Below are positions 32,519 through 40,620 of a stretch of DNA of 64,000 nucleotides, in pieces. The translations under genes were made by a program, and so were the position numbers. Position 1 is the stretch's first letter. Each line of letters starts with the position of its first letter. The notes beneath the pieces were generated by a model, which was not told the origin of the DNA, did not search any database, and saw only the letters and a program-made list of their open reading frames with translations. This DNA is from Alphaproteobacteria bacterium (GTDB taxonomy: Bacteria; Pseudomonadota; Alphaproteobacteria; Micropepsales; Micropepsaceae). The stretch is taken from NCBI GenBank assembly GCA_025350465.1, contig JANXXU010000016.1, forward strand, positions 86,309 to 150,308, in the 5' to 3' direction.

Positions 32519-34120
32519 ATGAGCCAAACATCGGCCTGGGATGCGATTGTGATCGGGTCGGGCCTCGGCGGGCTTTCGGCCGCGACCGCGTTCGCCAACC
32601 GCGGAAAGCGCGTGCTGGTGCTCGAGCGCCTGGCCAATTTCGGCGGCGCCGCGACGATCTATCGCCACGGCGCGTTGACGATGGAGGCGTCCCTCCACGA
32701 GACCGACGGCGACACGGTGTTCGGGCCCAACAGCCCCTTCACGCGCCTCGGCCTGTCGCGCTCCGTCAGGGCCATCGATACCGATGTCTTCTACGAAGCG
32801 CGGGGCGCGACGCTCACGGCACCCGTTCGCGTGCCCGAGGGTCTCGACGACGCGCAGGAGTCGCTGCGCCGCGCATTCCCGAAATCGAAAGCCGCGTTGG
32901 ATTCCTATTTCCGCGACCTGAAGAGCCTCTATCACACGCTGCGCGATTTGGAGGACATGGGCGCGCGCGGGCCCTCCGTTCTTCTCGGGCTCTTGTTTTC
33001 CGGCGGGCTGATCAAGTTGCTCGCCAATGTGCGCCGCACCTTGGCGCAAAGGTTGGACGCCCTCTTCGGCGAGGCCGAAGACGTGAAATTCGCCTTGGGC
33101 GCGCCGCTCGCCTATTTCGACGACAGTCCGGCGAAGCTTTCCTATGTCTTGTTCGCCGGCGTGTGGTCGCGTTACGTCGAAAGCGGCTCCTATTATTTCG
33201 TTGGCGGTTCGCGCGCGCTCTCCCAGGCTCTTCTCACCCGCGTGCTGGAAGGCGGCGGCGAAGCACTGCACAACTGCACCGTCGTCTCCATCCTGCTCGA
33301 CGCAAAGGGTCACGCCGCCGGCGTCGCCTATGAGGATCACGAGGGGCGTCGCTTGGAGGCGCGCGCGCCGATCATATTCGCCGGCGCCGCGCCCGCCGCT
33401 CTCACCGGGATGCTTCCCGAAGAGAGCCGCGCGTCGTTCGCGCGCCCTTACGCGAAATTCGAGCCGTCGATTTCGTTGTTCAACGTCTCGGTCGGGCTTT
33501 CAAAGCCGGCCTCTTCGTTCGGCGTGTCGGCCTATTCGACGTTCACTTATCCCGACGGCATGAAGCGCTTCGGCGATTTTCCGCGCGCGGCGGCCGCGTT
33601 CAGCCACGAGCCCTCCGGCACCGCGCCGCCTTATGTGATCGCCGACTACGGGCGGTTGAATACGGGCCTGCGCGGGTCCGCGGATCCGTATTTCGTCTCG
33701 TTGTGCGGCGTCGACCGCTTGGCGTGGTGGGACGGCTTGAACGAAGCGGATGAAATGGCGCGCCGCAAACGATGGATGGACGCGCTCATCGCCGACGTCG
33801 AGCGGCGTTATCCGGGGTTCGCCGGCGCCGTCGTGCAGGCCGAGATCGCGACCGCGCGGACGATGAAGAACCGCCTCGGCACGCCGTCGGGCGAGGTTTA
33901 CGGATTTCGCCCCACGCCGTCGCGTCTCTTCGCGCGCCCGCCGAGCGCCGCCACATCGATCGAAGGCTTGTGGCTCAGTTCGTCCTACACGATGTCGGGC
34001 GGCTATGCCGGCGCGATGCACGGCGGGCTCATGGCCGCCGACGCCGCTTTTCGCAAGGCCGATAAAGAGCGATCAAAGCGCGCGGTGCCCGATGATCTCG
34101 AGGCAGGCGGTCCGGCGTAG
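32519..34120 (+). CDS. FAD-dependent CrtI-like oxidoreductase (phytoene desaturase/retinol saturase type)
   Basis: A 533-residue flavoprotein. The N-terminus WDAIVIGSGLGGLSAATAFANRGKRVLVLER is a complete Rossmann dinucleotide-binding motif, followed by the NFGGAATIYRHGALTMEASLHE loop of the CrtI family. The C-terminus has LWLSSSYTMSGGYAGAMHGGLMAA, the second FAD-binding block. It probably desaturates, saturates or isomerises a polyene or similar lipid; substrate unknown, as no carotenoid genes are nearby. ATG 32,519 lies just before the Rossmann motif. Confidence 0.88.
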   Translation: MSQTSAWDAIVIGSGLGGLSAATAFANRGKRVLVLERLANFGGAATIYRHGALTMEASLHETDGDTVFGPNSPFTRLGLSRSVRAIDTDVFYEARGATLTAPVRVPEGLDDAQESLRRAFPKSKAALDSYFRDLKSLYHTLRDLEDMGARGPSVLLGLLFSGGLIKLLANVRRTLAQRLDALFGEAEDVKFALGAPLAYFDDSPAKLSYVLFAGVWSRYVESGSYYFVGGSRALSQALLTRVLEGGGEALHNCTVVSILLDAKGHAAGVAYEDHEGRRLEARAPIIFAGAAPAALTGMLPEESRASFARPYAKFEPSISLFNVSVGLSKPASSFGVSAYSTFTYPDGMKRFGDFPRAAAAFSHEPSGTAPPYVIADYGRLNTGLRGSADPYFVSLCGVDRLAWWDGLNEADEMARRKRWMDALIADVERRYPGFAGAVVQAEIATARTMKNRLGTPSGEVYGFRPTPSRLFARPPSAATSIEGLWLSSSYTMSGGYAGAMHGGLMAADAAFRKADKERSKRAVPDDLEAGGPA

Positions 34121-34141
34121 TTCAATCGCATTGCCTCGCCT

Positions 34142-35071
34142 TCAAAGGCCGGCGAGTTTCGTCTTGACGGATTCGTTCTTTGAATCTCGCTGTAGTGCGG
34201 TCTCATAAGATTGCCGCGCCTGCGCCGTGTCGTTGACCGCCACGTAATAGTCGCCGAGCCCTTCATATGCCGTCGTTGCGTCAGGGCGGCAGTGTACGGC
34301 CCAGTCGAGATAGCGCTTGGCGCGGTCCCATTGCCTGCGCGCCAATTCCTCCCGCGCCGCGTCGAGGAGCCCGCCCAACTTGATGACCTTCAATTTGATC
34401 GCGGTGTCATAGTCGGCGTGAGCGGCGTCGAGTTCGCCGCGCAACCTGTGGGCGTCCGCGCGCACGGCATAAAAACCGATCTGACCGAGCGCGATCCCGC
34501 CTTCGCTGAGCGCCAGCGCCTTCTCGCTGTCACCGCCGCCATACCATGGCGTGTTCATATACGAGTAGGCGAGATAGTAGCGCGCCGACACATTGCGCGG
34601 ATCGAGGTCGAACGTGTGTTGATAGGCGTCTTGCGTCCGCTCTTGCCACGTCCACTGCTCGTATATGCCCGATGCTTGGCGCAGATGCGCAAAGGTCACC
34701 ATCGCTTTTTGGAACGCGTTCAGCGCTTGGCGGGGCTTGAGCGCGACGGCCCGGTCGACCGCGACATCGGCTGCATCAAGAGCGCCGCGGCGCCATTCCA
34801 ATTGCGCCAGCAAATTCAATTCGCCGTCCGACACGTCCGGTGCCGCCAACCGCTGATAGAGGTCGGCTTCCACAGCCTTGGCCTGCGACGCTTTGAGGCG
34901 GTCTATGTAGGGCGCAAGCGCCGGCCAATTTGCAACGTAGACGGCAAGCTCGATGCCCGTGGGTTGATCCATATAGACGACGTCGGCCAGACGCTCGTCT
35001 TGCGCCCGGGACGGTACGGCAAGCGCGCCGATCGCTAGAACGCAAATCAGCCTTGCTGCGATCCGATTCAT
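34142..35071 (-). CDS. Exported TPR-repeat protein
   Basis: A 309-residue protein with signal peptide MNRIAARLICVLAIGALAVPSRAQ and several tetratricopeptide-like repeats (NLLAQLEWRRGALDAADVAVDRAVALKP, TFDLDPRNVSARYYLAYSYMN, YLDWAVHCRPDATTAYEGLGDYYVAVND). Likely a periplasmic protein-protein scaffold. ATG 35,071 was chosen for the signal peptide; the longer frame to 35,290 is less likely. It converges on the CrtI-like gene. Confidence 0.8.
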   Translation of the reverse strand: MNRIAARLICVLAIGALAVPSRAQDERLADVVYMDQPTGIELAVYVANWPALAPYIDRLKASQAKAVEADLYQRLAAPDVSDGELNLLAQLEWRRGALDAADVAVDRAVALKPRQALNAFQKAMVTFAHLRQASGIYEQWTWQERTQDAYQHTFDLDPRNVSARYYLAYSYMNTPWYGGGDSEKALALSEGGIALGQIGFYAVRADAHRLRGELDAAHADYDTAIKLKVIKLGGLLDAAREELARRQWDRAKRYLDWAVHCRPDATTAYEGLGDYYVAVNDTAQARQSYETALQRDSKNESVKTKLAGL

Positions 35072-35214
35072 GATGGTCGTCCCCCGCGCCTCACTCACTA
35101 TCGCACACAAGTGATTGAGTGCGGCGGAGAACGGCTGAGCAGTAACGCGGATGTGACGCCGCGAACGAACCGCGTTCGGCAAACGTCGACGCTTGGGCGC
35201 CACATAAAACACCG

Positions 35215-35439
35215 CTAGCGCGTCCGAAATCGCACGCGTGCCTTGTCGCAGATTTGGTCGATCTCGTCGCGATCGCGCGCCGTCGCCCACAACTTTAGTG
35301 TCAACGCGTCGCTGTCGTCGAATTTGCGGCGGACGTCTTCAAAGCCCATGCAATCGCCCGATTGCGCGTGCTTACGCGCACGCACCATGAGCGTTTCCTT
35401 GTGAACTCTGAGCGTCGGGCGGTTCTTGGTCTTGGCCAT
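35215..35439 (-). CDS. Small basic protein of unknown function
   Basis: A 74-residue protein (MAKTKNRPTLRVHKETLMVRARKHAQSGD...) with a basic N-terminus and the segment GFEDVRRKFDDSDALTLKLWATARDRDEIDQICDKARVRF. No membrane segment or known domain. An upstream GTG at 35,475 would extend it by 12 residues. Modest support from composition only. Confidence 0.5.
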   Translation of the reverse strand: MAKTKNRPTLRVHKETLMVRARKHAQSGDCMGFEDVRRKFDDSDALTLKLWATARDRDEIDQICDKARVRFRTR

Positions 35440-35833
35440 GGGTGGAAAATCTTGCCATGGCGCCGGCGTCTTCACCTGTGAGAACCGTCGTTAATGCTGA
35501 CGGGCGCTGTTTCCGGCGCGGGGTCTACTCTTGCCCGCCGAGCGCGGAAACGCGGATCTTCTGGGCCCTGCGTGCGGCCTGTCACATTTGAAATGTTCAG
35601 ATATCGAAACGTCTTCAGAGGTCGTCAACCAAGCGGCTCGTAAAGTCATAGCGCTCACTACGGTTGGGTAATTGGTCGGCACGAAAGGGCGGGGAACCGA
35701 AAGGTCCTCGCCCTATTTTTTGTTTGTCCTGCGTTTGCGCGTTCCGTTACCGGTGTCACGGTGTCTTGACGTTAATAGTTAGAGTAGCTAATATAATAAA
35801 TGTAGCGTCTAACAAACACCGGAGGAGATTCTC
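35440..35833. other. Intergenic region upstream of the VOC gene
   Basis: About 390 bp between divergent genes. No gene is supported. The right end holds an AT-rich promoter-like stretch described separately. Confidence 0.4.
35766..35797 (+). promoter_or_regulatory. Putative promoter with MarR-like operator
   Basis: TTGACG (35,766) and a perfect TATAAT (35,792) lie upstream of the VOC gene, though the 20-bp spacing is long. Between them TTAGAGTAGCTAA (35,779-35,791) is an inverted repeat, the kind of site a MarR-family protein binds. A marR-type gene is second in the operon, so autoregulation is plausible. Confidence 0.4.
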
Positions 35834-36223
35834 ATGTCTTACAACGCCGCGTCTCTAGCCGGGCGTCCGCTCGCCCAGGTGGCTTTGACCGTGCGCGACC
35901 TCGATCGCGCGCGCAAATTCTATCGCGATGTGTTGGGCCTGCCGCTGATGTTCGAGGCGAGCGGCATGATGTTCTTCAAGCTTGAGGGTCTAAACCTGAT
36001 GGTCGGGCTGGAACAAAAGCCCGGACAACCCATCGGCGGCTCGCTGCTCTATTTCGACGCGCCCGACATCGACGCCTTGGGCCCGGCGCTCGAGGCCAAG
36101 GGCATCGTCTTCGTCAGTGAGGCCAAGGTCGTCCAGCGTACAGAGACGCAAGATCTGAAGCTGCGCGAATTCTTCGACCCCGACGGCAACGCGCTTGCCC
36201 TCATGGGCCATGTCGCACGCTGA
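35834..36223 (+). CDS. VOC (glyoxalase/bleomycin-resistance) family protein
   Basis: A 129-residue vicinal-oxygen-chelate fold protein: LAQVALTVRDLDRARKFYRDVLGLPLMFEASGMMFFKLEGLNLMV and EFFDPDGNALALMGHV. The family includes dioxygenases, glyoxalases and drug-binding proteins; this one cannot be placed further. GGAGGAG precedes the ATG. The MarR gene 32 bp downstream suggests it handles a small aromatic or electrophilic ligand sensed by that regulator. Confidence 0.88.
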   Translation: MSYNAASLAGRPLAQVALTVRDLDRARKFYRDVLGLPLMFEASGMMFFKLEGLNLMVGLEQKPGQPIGGSLLYFDAPDIDALGPALEAKGIVFVSEAKVVQRTETQDLKLREFFDPDGNALALMGHVAR

Positions 36224-36255
36224 GGACGATCGATTGGGACGGCGAGGGAACTCAG

Positions 36256-36714
36256 ATGGCAGTCAAGAATAAGGATAAAGAACTGCCGGTGGTCGCCGAC
36301 CTCATTCATGGGGCGGCGATCCGGCTGTTGCGGTTCGTCCGCCGCGAAGATGTCGCCGCCGGCCTCAGTGCGCCGCAGCTTTCGGCGCTCTCCGTCCTCG
36401 TCTTCGGCGGGCCGCAAACCATGAGCGCGCTCGCCGCGGCCGAGCAGGTGCGCCCGCCGACGATGTCGCGCACCGTCGACGAACTGGAGCGCAAGGCCCT
36501 AGCCGAGCGAGTCGCATTGCCGGGCGATCGCCGCGTCAACGAAGTGCGCGTCACCAAAGCCGGTCGCGCGCTGTTGGAGGAGGGCAGGCGCAAGCGCCTG
36601 GCACGGCTGGTTCAGGCCCTGGGCGGCGCCTCGGCGCAAGACCTGCAATCGCTGCGCTCAGCCGCCGCGATTCTGATCCGCGTCACCAACTCCCCGATCG
36701 TCGACGGGACGTAG
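36256..36714 (+). CDS. MarR-family transcriptional regulator
   Basis: A 152-residue winged-helix regulator: LSAPQLSALSVLVFGGPQTMSALAAAEQVRPPTMSRTVDELERKALAERVALPGDRRVNEVRVTKAGRALLEEG includes the recognition helix and the DRR wing typical of MarR proteins. It should bind DNA as a dimer and respond to a small ligand. It is the second gene of an operon with the VOC gene; GAGGGAA precedes the ATG. Confidence 0.9.
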   Translation: MAVKNKDKELPVVADLIHGAAIRLLRFVRREDVAAGLSAPQLSALSVLVFGGPQTMSALAAAEQVRPPTMSRTVDELERKALAERVALPGDRRVNEVRVTKAGRALLEEGRRKRLARLVQALGGASAQDLQSLRSAAAILIRVTNSPIVDGT

Positions 36715-36812
36715 TCGCTGGGTCGGCGCCGGAGGCGGGCAGCAAACCATCGCCGCCCGCCGTCGGCCAAGCGGCGCCATAGCGGGATTGCGCCGTTCGA
36801 AGGCGCCCCCGC

Positions 36813-37196
36813 TCAATCGGCAGCGATGCGATGGTCGTGCGTGTAATAGATGAACATGAACATCAGCGCCGCGGCCAGAATCGTCAGCGCGCCGATGATG
36901 GCGAAAATCGGTTGGTCGGTGGCGACGACGTAGATGATGCCCGGCGCGAAAATCAAGACGCCGACGACGTGGACGATGCACTGCGGCCAGGATAGACGCG
37001 AGTCGGCGAGCTTCGGGTAGGCGCGATGGATCAAACCGTAAAGCGTCGAGGTGACGAAGCCGACCAAATTCCAATGCGCGTGAGCGTCGGCGAACTGGAA
37101 ATCCTTGTTGATCCCCATCCAAATGCCGAAGGCCATGCCGACGACGAGAAAGATGAGGCCGAGACCGATGAAGACGACATGGACGCGTATAGGCAT
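36813..37196 (-). CDS. Small haem-copper oxidase subunit I-like membrane protein
   Basis: A 127-residue protein with four membrane helices. The second contains DAHAHWNLVGFVTSTLYGLIHRAYP, very like the helix of cbb3 and related oxidase subunit I that carries a haem-ligating His. Only a small part of a subunit I is present, so it is not an oxidase alone. Proteins of this short type occur in alphaproteobacteria with unknown roles. It converges on the MarR gene. Confidence 0.75.
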   Translation of the reverse strand: MPIRVHVVFIGLGLIFLVVGMAFGIWMGINKDFQFADAHAHWNLVGFVTSTLYGLIHRAYPKLADSRLSWPQCIVHVVGVLIFAPGIIYVVATDQPIFAIIGALTILAAALMFMFIYYTHDHRIAAD

Positions 37197-37315
37197 ATTC
37201 CCCCCGGGCGAAACCGCGAATCGACGGCTCGATTAAACCCCGGCGCAGCCGCGCGATCAACGCGTCCACGGCGAATCGTCAACGCGTTGCCCAGATCTGA
37301 AAATGGAGCAGGCGA

Positions 37316-37690
37316 TCACTCGCGGCAGGTGTAACGGAGCTTTCCAGGAAACCAATCGCCCATCCCGCCGACGATGGTAACGCTGCCGTCGGTGGGGTAT
37401 GCCATCGCCGCGCACGGCGCGCCCGCCATTCGCGCGTTATAGCGCACCTCGGAATTCGGCCTGCCGTCGCGATCGTTGAGGAGATAGGCCCAGCGATTGG
37501 CGTTGTGGGTGCCCAGTTCAACGACGCACGCCAACACTTCTCGCTGCCTGGGGCAAGACTCATCGCTGTCGCTTCGCGATACGACTTGGATGGCCCCTCC
37601 CGCGTGGTGCGGCAGGTACGTTGTCTGTCCTGCTTGGGCGACCATCGTCGATGACAACAGCGCGATCGTGGCAAAGGAAACTTTGTGCAT
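37316..37690 (-). CDS. Small exported protein
   Basis: A 124-residue protein with signal peptide MHKVSFATIALLSSTMVAQA and a Cys-containing mature part (ESCPRQREVLACVVELG, GAPCAAMAY, RYTCRE) that also contains NANRWAYLLNDRDGRPN. GGAGG precedes ATG 37,690; the longer frame to 37,759 is not needed. No family recognised. Confidence 0.6.
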   Translation of the reverse strand: MHKVSFATIALLSSTMVAQAGQTTYLPHHAGGAIQVVSRSDSDESCPRQREVLACVVELGTHNANRWAYLLNDRDGRPNSEVRYNARMAGAPCAAMAYPTDGSVTIVGGMGDWFPGKLRYTCRE

Positions 37691-37771
37691 AAGATCCTCC
37701 CTCAGCGGCCGGCGACGGTTGGCCCTGCATAACAAACGTTGCGAGCTCGGCTCGCTCAAGGCTCGCTTGCC

Positions 37772-38266
37772 TCAACCCGGTGAGTCAATGGAGTGAAATA
37801 GCGCCAAGACGTTCTGCAGCGAACACAATATGTCCGGGCGGTTCTCCGCGCGCAGCCATGCCGCGGATCTCAAAATCTTTTTCAATGGAACGTGCAGGTC
37901 GCGGCTGAGAAGTCCGGCCCGAGCGGTCATGTCCATGAAGGTGAGCGCCAAACGCGGCTCGCCGGTAAGCAGGAAGGCGTTCTGGTCGCGCCAGACGATG
38001 AAGCCTTCGCGCCGGAGTATCCCGGCCGCGTCGCGGGCGGCCGCATCGGACACAGCGTCGCGCAACAGAAGTCGCAGCCGGATCAAGACCCCGTGCTTGC
38101 GCAACGCCCTTCGCGCGCGATCCTGCGCGCACAAGCGCTCGTGCCATGCGCCGGCGCCCCTCTGTAGAAAGCGTCGCTCTCGCTCTTTTTGTTTGGTCGC
38201 GCTTCGTTTGGGCTCGCGGTTGCTGCTCGGGGCCCGACGACCTCGCGTACCGTCAGTGCGCAACAT
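37772..38266 (-). CDS. Unknown protein co-transcribed with luxI
   Basis: A 164-residue frame that starts 14 nt inside the end of luxI and runs the same way. It is Arg/Lys-rich at the N-terminus, and the C-terminal half reads as a normal domain (GFIVWRDQNAFLLTGEPRLALTFMDMTARAGLLSRDLHVPLKKIL). Overlap with luxI suggests coupling. No known family; the true start may be downstream. Confidence 0.5.
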   Translation of the reverse strand: MLRTDGTRGRRAPSSNREPKRSATKQKERERRFLQRGAGAWHERLCAQDRARRALRKHGVLIRLRLLLRDAVSDAAARDAAGILRREGFIVWRDQNAFLLTGEPRLALTFMDMTARAGLLSRDLHVPLKKILRSAAWLRAENRPDILCSLQNVLALFHSIDSPG

Positions 38267-38918
38267 GGGCCGAAGGCGGAATATGGGTGTCGTTGCGGTT
38301 CTCCGCCGGCATTTCGACGTCGAACAACACGCGGCCCCGTTTGCCGCCTTGCGCGGCCGCGAGCTGCGAGGCGCTCACCGGAATAAAGCAGGCAACGCAG
38401 ATTCCTTCATCATAGGCTGTCGGCAGGCCCAAGGGTTTGATCTGTATGCCTGACTCAAGGAAGCGAGGCAGGAAAAACGTGTCGCAGACGACGCTGATGC
38501 CTTCAAGGTCGTTGTGCAGCCCCAACTCGAACATCCCACACACGACTTCGCCCGTGACGTTGCGGCGGTTGGCTTTGCTCTTGCCGCCACGCGCGGTGAA
38601 GAGGCGCGTGATCTCCCAAACCTGCGGGCAACGCGGAATTTCGCCGAGCGTCACGATGTGCGGGAATATTGTCGACATCAGATGCGGCAGGTGCGTCGGC
38701 ACAAAGCGCGCGCCGCCGACGACTTCATCCCCGTCCGCCCAAATCAAATAGGTTGCGTCCGGCGTATCGAATTGATCGATCTCGCGCTTATCGGGCCTGT
38801 CGAGCGCCTTCCACCCGCGCCCGGTCACATATAACTCGTGGCGGACGCGGTAGGAATCCTCCAACAGCTGTGCCTGTCGGGGCAAATGCCGGTTGCCGGC
38901 GTCGATCAGATGCAGCAC
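38253..38918 (-). CDS. luxI: LuxI-family acyl-homoserine lactone synthase
   Basis: A 221-residue autoinducer synthase that would make an acyl-homoserine lactone from S-adenosylmethionine and an acyl donor. Conserved positions seen: RVRHELYVTGRGW, REIDQFDTPDATYL, GGARFVPT and VWEITRLFTARG (the Glu and Arg of the active site). The GTG start has GGAGG six nt upstream, inside the arm of a hairpin. luxR lies upstream on the same strand, and a MucR-type gene before that. The acyl chain cannot be deduced. Confidence 0.92.
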   Translation of the reverse strand: MLHLIDAGNRHLPRQAQLLEDSYRVRHELYVTGRGWKALDRPDKREIDQFDTPDATYLIWADGDEVVGGARFVPTHLPHLMSTIFPHIVTLGEIPRCPQVWEITRLFTARGGKSKANRRNVTGEVVCGMFELGLHNDLEGISVVCDTFFLPRFLESGIQIKPLGLPTAYDEGICVACFIPVSASQLAAAQGGKRGRVLFDVEMPAENRNDTHIPPSAHVAH

Positions 38919-38921
38919 GGG

Positions 38922-38947
38922 ATGCCTCCATCAAGACGTGGAGGCAT
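38922..38947 (-). promoter_or_regulatory. Hairpin sequestering the luxI Shine-Dalgarno
   Basis: A perfect 9-bp inverted repeat, ATGCCTCCA (38,922-38,930) and TGGAGGCAT (38,939-38,947) with an 8-nt loop. In the minus-strand transcript the GGAGG of luxI is in the 3' arm, ending 3 nt before the GTG. Folding would hide the ribosome-binding site. Confidence 0.65.
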
Positions 38948-38970
38948 GATCTCATGCCGAGGAATCGAAA

Positions 38971-38990
38971 AACGGCCTGATCAGGTAGTT
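38971..38990 (-). promoter_or_regulatory. lux-box-like palindrome upstream of luxI
   Basis: The 20-bp site AACGGCCTGATCAGGTAGTT has a perfect 10-bp core CCTGATCAGG and matching ends AAC/GTT, 16 of 20 positions symmetric. Position between luxR and luxI and the CCTG/CAGG core fit a LuxR-type binding site, allowing autoinduction of luxI. Confidence 0.6.
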
Positions 38991-39015
38991 GACAATTGAA
39001 AGGCCGAGCGCGGCG

Positions 39016-39741
39016 TCAGAGTTGAATCTCGCCTTGGCGGATCGCTTCTACGATCGCCTGGACCCGGGTTGCGACGGCCCACTTCCGCTTTGCGCTCTCG
39101 ATGTGTTTGTGCACTGCGCTCGCGGTGACGCCGATGATCTCGCCGATCTCCCAATCCGATTTACCGGCCGCCGCCCAGCCCAAGACCTCGCGCTCGCGCG
39201 GGCGCAGCACCACCGGCGTGCCGCCCGAGCACCGACGCAATTGCTTGGCGCGCGCATAGGCATAGATCGCGATCAAATGAAGCTCGGCGCGTGCGGCGAT
39301 ATCGACGCGCGGCTTTTCGCCCGTCATCGTCAGCACATGGACGGCGCCGCCCACGCCGTAGATCGGCACGACATAACCCTCTGTCATTTTCGCCTGCGCC
39401 GCTTCCCACATCACAGCGCGCTCCGGTTTCGAGCAGCGGCGGCGTTCCATCGTTTCAGACCATAGGAAAGGGTCGGCGGTGCGGAAGAGTTCCTTCAGCA
39501 TGGGATCGTGGACATAGAGCCGCCGCCCGAAATAAGTCCGCCGCCAATCGCTCGGCCACTCCTCGAACAGTATGGGGTCGGTTAGCTCGTTGCGCGCGCT
39601 CGGCGGGGCGGAGCACAGATAGGCGGAGAACCCATGCCTGTCGCCGGCCTGGCGAAAGGCCTCTTTCACTTTCAAGATGCTGGGCGCGCGCTCGAGCGCT
39701 TGAATGGTGTCGAGCGTTGCGTTTGCGATCCGTGTGTTCAT
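39016..39741 (-). CDS. luxR: LuxR-family autoinducer-binding transcriptional regulator
   Basis: A 241-residue quorum-sensing regulator. The N-terminal ligand domain shows EWPSDWRRTYFGRRLYVHDP and DPFLWSE, holding the conserved Trp, Tyr, Asp-Pro and Trp of the acyl-homoserine lactone pocket. The C-terminal LuxR HTH reads LRPREREVLGWAAAGKSDWEIGEIIGVTASAVHKHIESAKRK. It lies 97 bp upstream of luxI on the same strand. A 12-bp inverted repeat lies in its upstream region. Confidence 0.92.
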   Translation of the reverse strand: MNTRIANATLDTIQALERAPSILKVKEAFRQAGDRHGFSAYLCSAPPSARNELTDPILFEEWPSDWRRTYFGRRLYVHDPMLKELFRTADPFLWSETMERRRCSKPERAVMWEAAQAKMTEGYVVPIYGVGGAVHVLTMTGEKPRVDIAARAELHLIAIYAYARAKQLRRCSGGTPVVLRPREREVLGWAAAGKSDWEIGEIIGVTASAVHKHIESAKRKWAVATRVQAIVEAIRQGEIQL

Positions 39742-39822
39742 CGGTTGCTCCGTCAGCCCTCAACCTATCACGGGCCAAGAGTGTCAGAAGGCGCAAGAGG
39801 GACCGCAGCACGCACTTGATGA

Positions 39823-39852
39823 GCGTATGTGTCGTGCTCGCGACACATACGC
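39823..39852. promoter_or_regulatory. 12-bp inverted repeat between mucR and luxR
   Basis: GCGTATGTGTCG (39,823-39,834) and CGACACATACGC (39,841-39,852) form a perfect inverted repeat with a 6-nt spacer, 82 bp before the luxR start. No T-run follows on either strand, so an operator is more likely than a terminator. Confidence 0.5.
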
Positions 39853-39870
39853 GCGGCAGTCGTGCCGGCG

Positions 39871-40350
39871 CTATGCGGTTCTTGCGCCGCGGCGGCTGCG
39901 GGCTCCGCCCGGGACGCGCCCCAGTCCGATTTTTTTCGCGAACGCCGATCGCAGGCGCGCGTAAGCGGGCGCCACCATCGGATAGTCGCGGGGCAGGCGC
40001 CATTTCGCGCGGTACTCGTCCGGCGACAGCTTGTAGTGCGTGGCGAGATAGCGCTTCAGCGTCTTCAACTTTTTCCCGTCTTCCAAACAGATGATGAAGT
40101 CGTCGCTAATGGACTTCTTGGGCGGCACGGCGGGCGTCAGCGCGTGCGACGCATTGGCCCCCGCATCGCCCGAGAGCTCCGCCAACGACGCATGTATCTT
40201 TCGAACAACGCCGGAGACATCCGCCGCAGGCACCTGATTGTGGGCAAAATACGATGACACAAGGTCAGCTGCGAGAGCGATGAGGGCGGTTCCGCTCGTC
40301 GCGCCCTCGTCGTGTTCGGCAGTTATTTGGGTCTTTTTCTTACGAGCCAT
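39871..40350 (-). CDS. MucR/Ros-family transcriptional regulator
   Basis: A 159-residue regulator. The core DDFIICLEDGKKLKTLKRYLATHYKLSPDEYRAKWRLPRDYPMVAPAYARLRS is the MucR/Ros zinc-finger-like DNA-binding domain, including the FIxCLEDGKK and HY positions. Members control exopolysaccharide, motility and often quorum sensing in alphaproteobacteria. It is transcribed towards luxR, so it may regulate that system. ATG 40,350 was chosen; ATG 40,383 adds 11 residues. The tail is Arg-rich. Confidence 0.9.
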   Translation of the reverse strand: MARKKKTQITAEHDEGATSGTALIALAADLVSSYFAHNQVPAADVSGVVRKIHASLAELSGDAGANASHALTPAVPPKKSISDDFIICLEDGKKLKTLKRYLATHYKLSPDEYRAKWRLPRDYPMVAPAYARLRSAFAKKIGLGRVPGGARSRRGARTA

Positions 40351-40620
40351 CGGCGCCCCATTTCGCGTGTTGATAAGTTGCATTGCTTAGACCTATAGCA
40401 AGCGATGCGCGCCGGGCAAAGATTACGCAATGGATAATTTCGATTTGCTCCAATGTTGGTCAATCGCGTGGGGACGAACGTCCTTGGGGGAAAGTATATC
40501 GTCCGGTCCTACGAGGCCCGGGAAACGGCCAATGACCGCCGCCTTTCCGCAATCCCAAGACCGCATTCACCATTCGAGGCTGCTCGATGGCAAATATTGT
40601 TGCGTCCCGGGGAGCACGCG

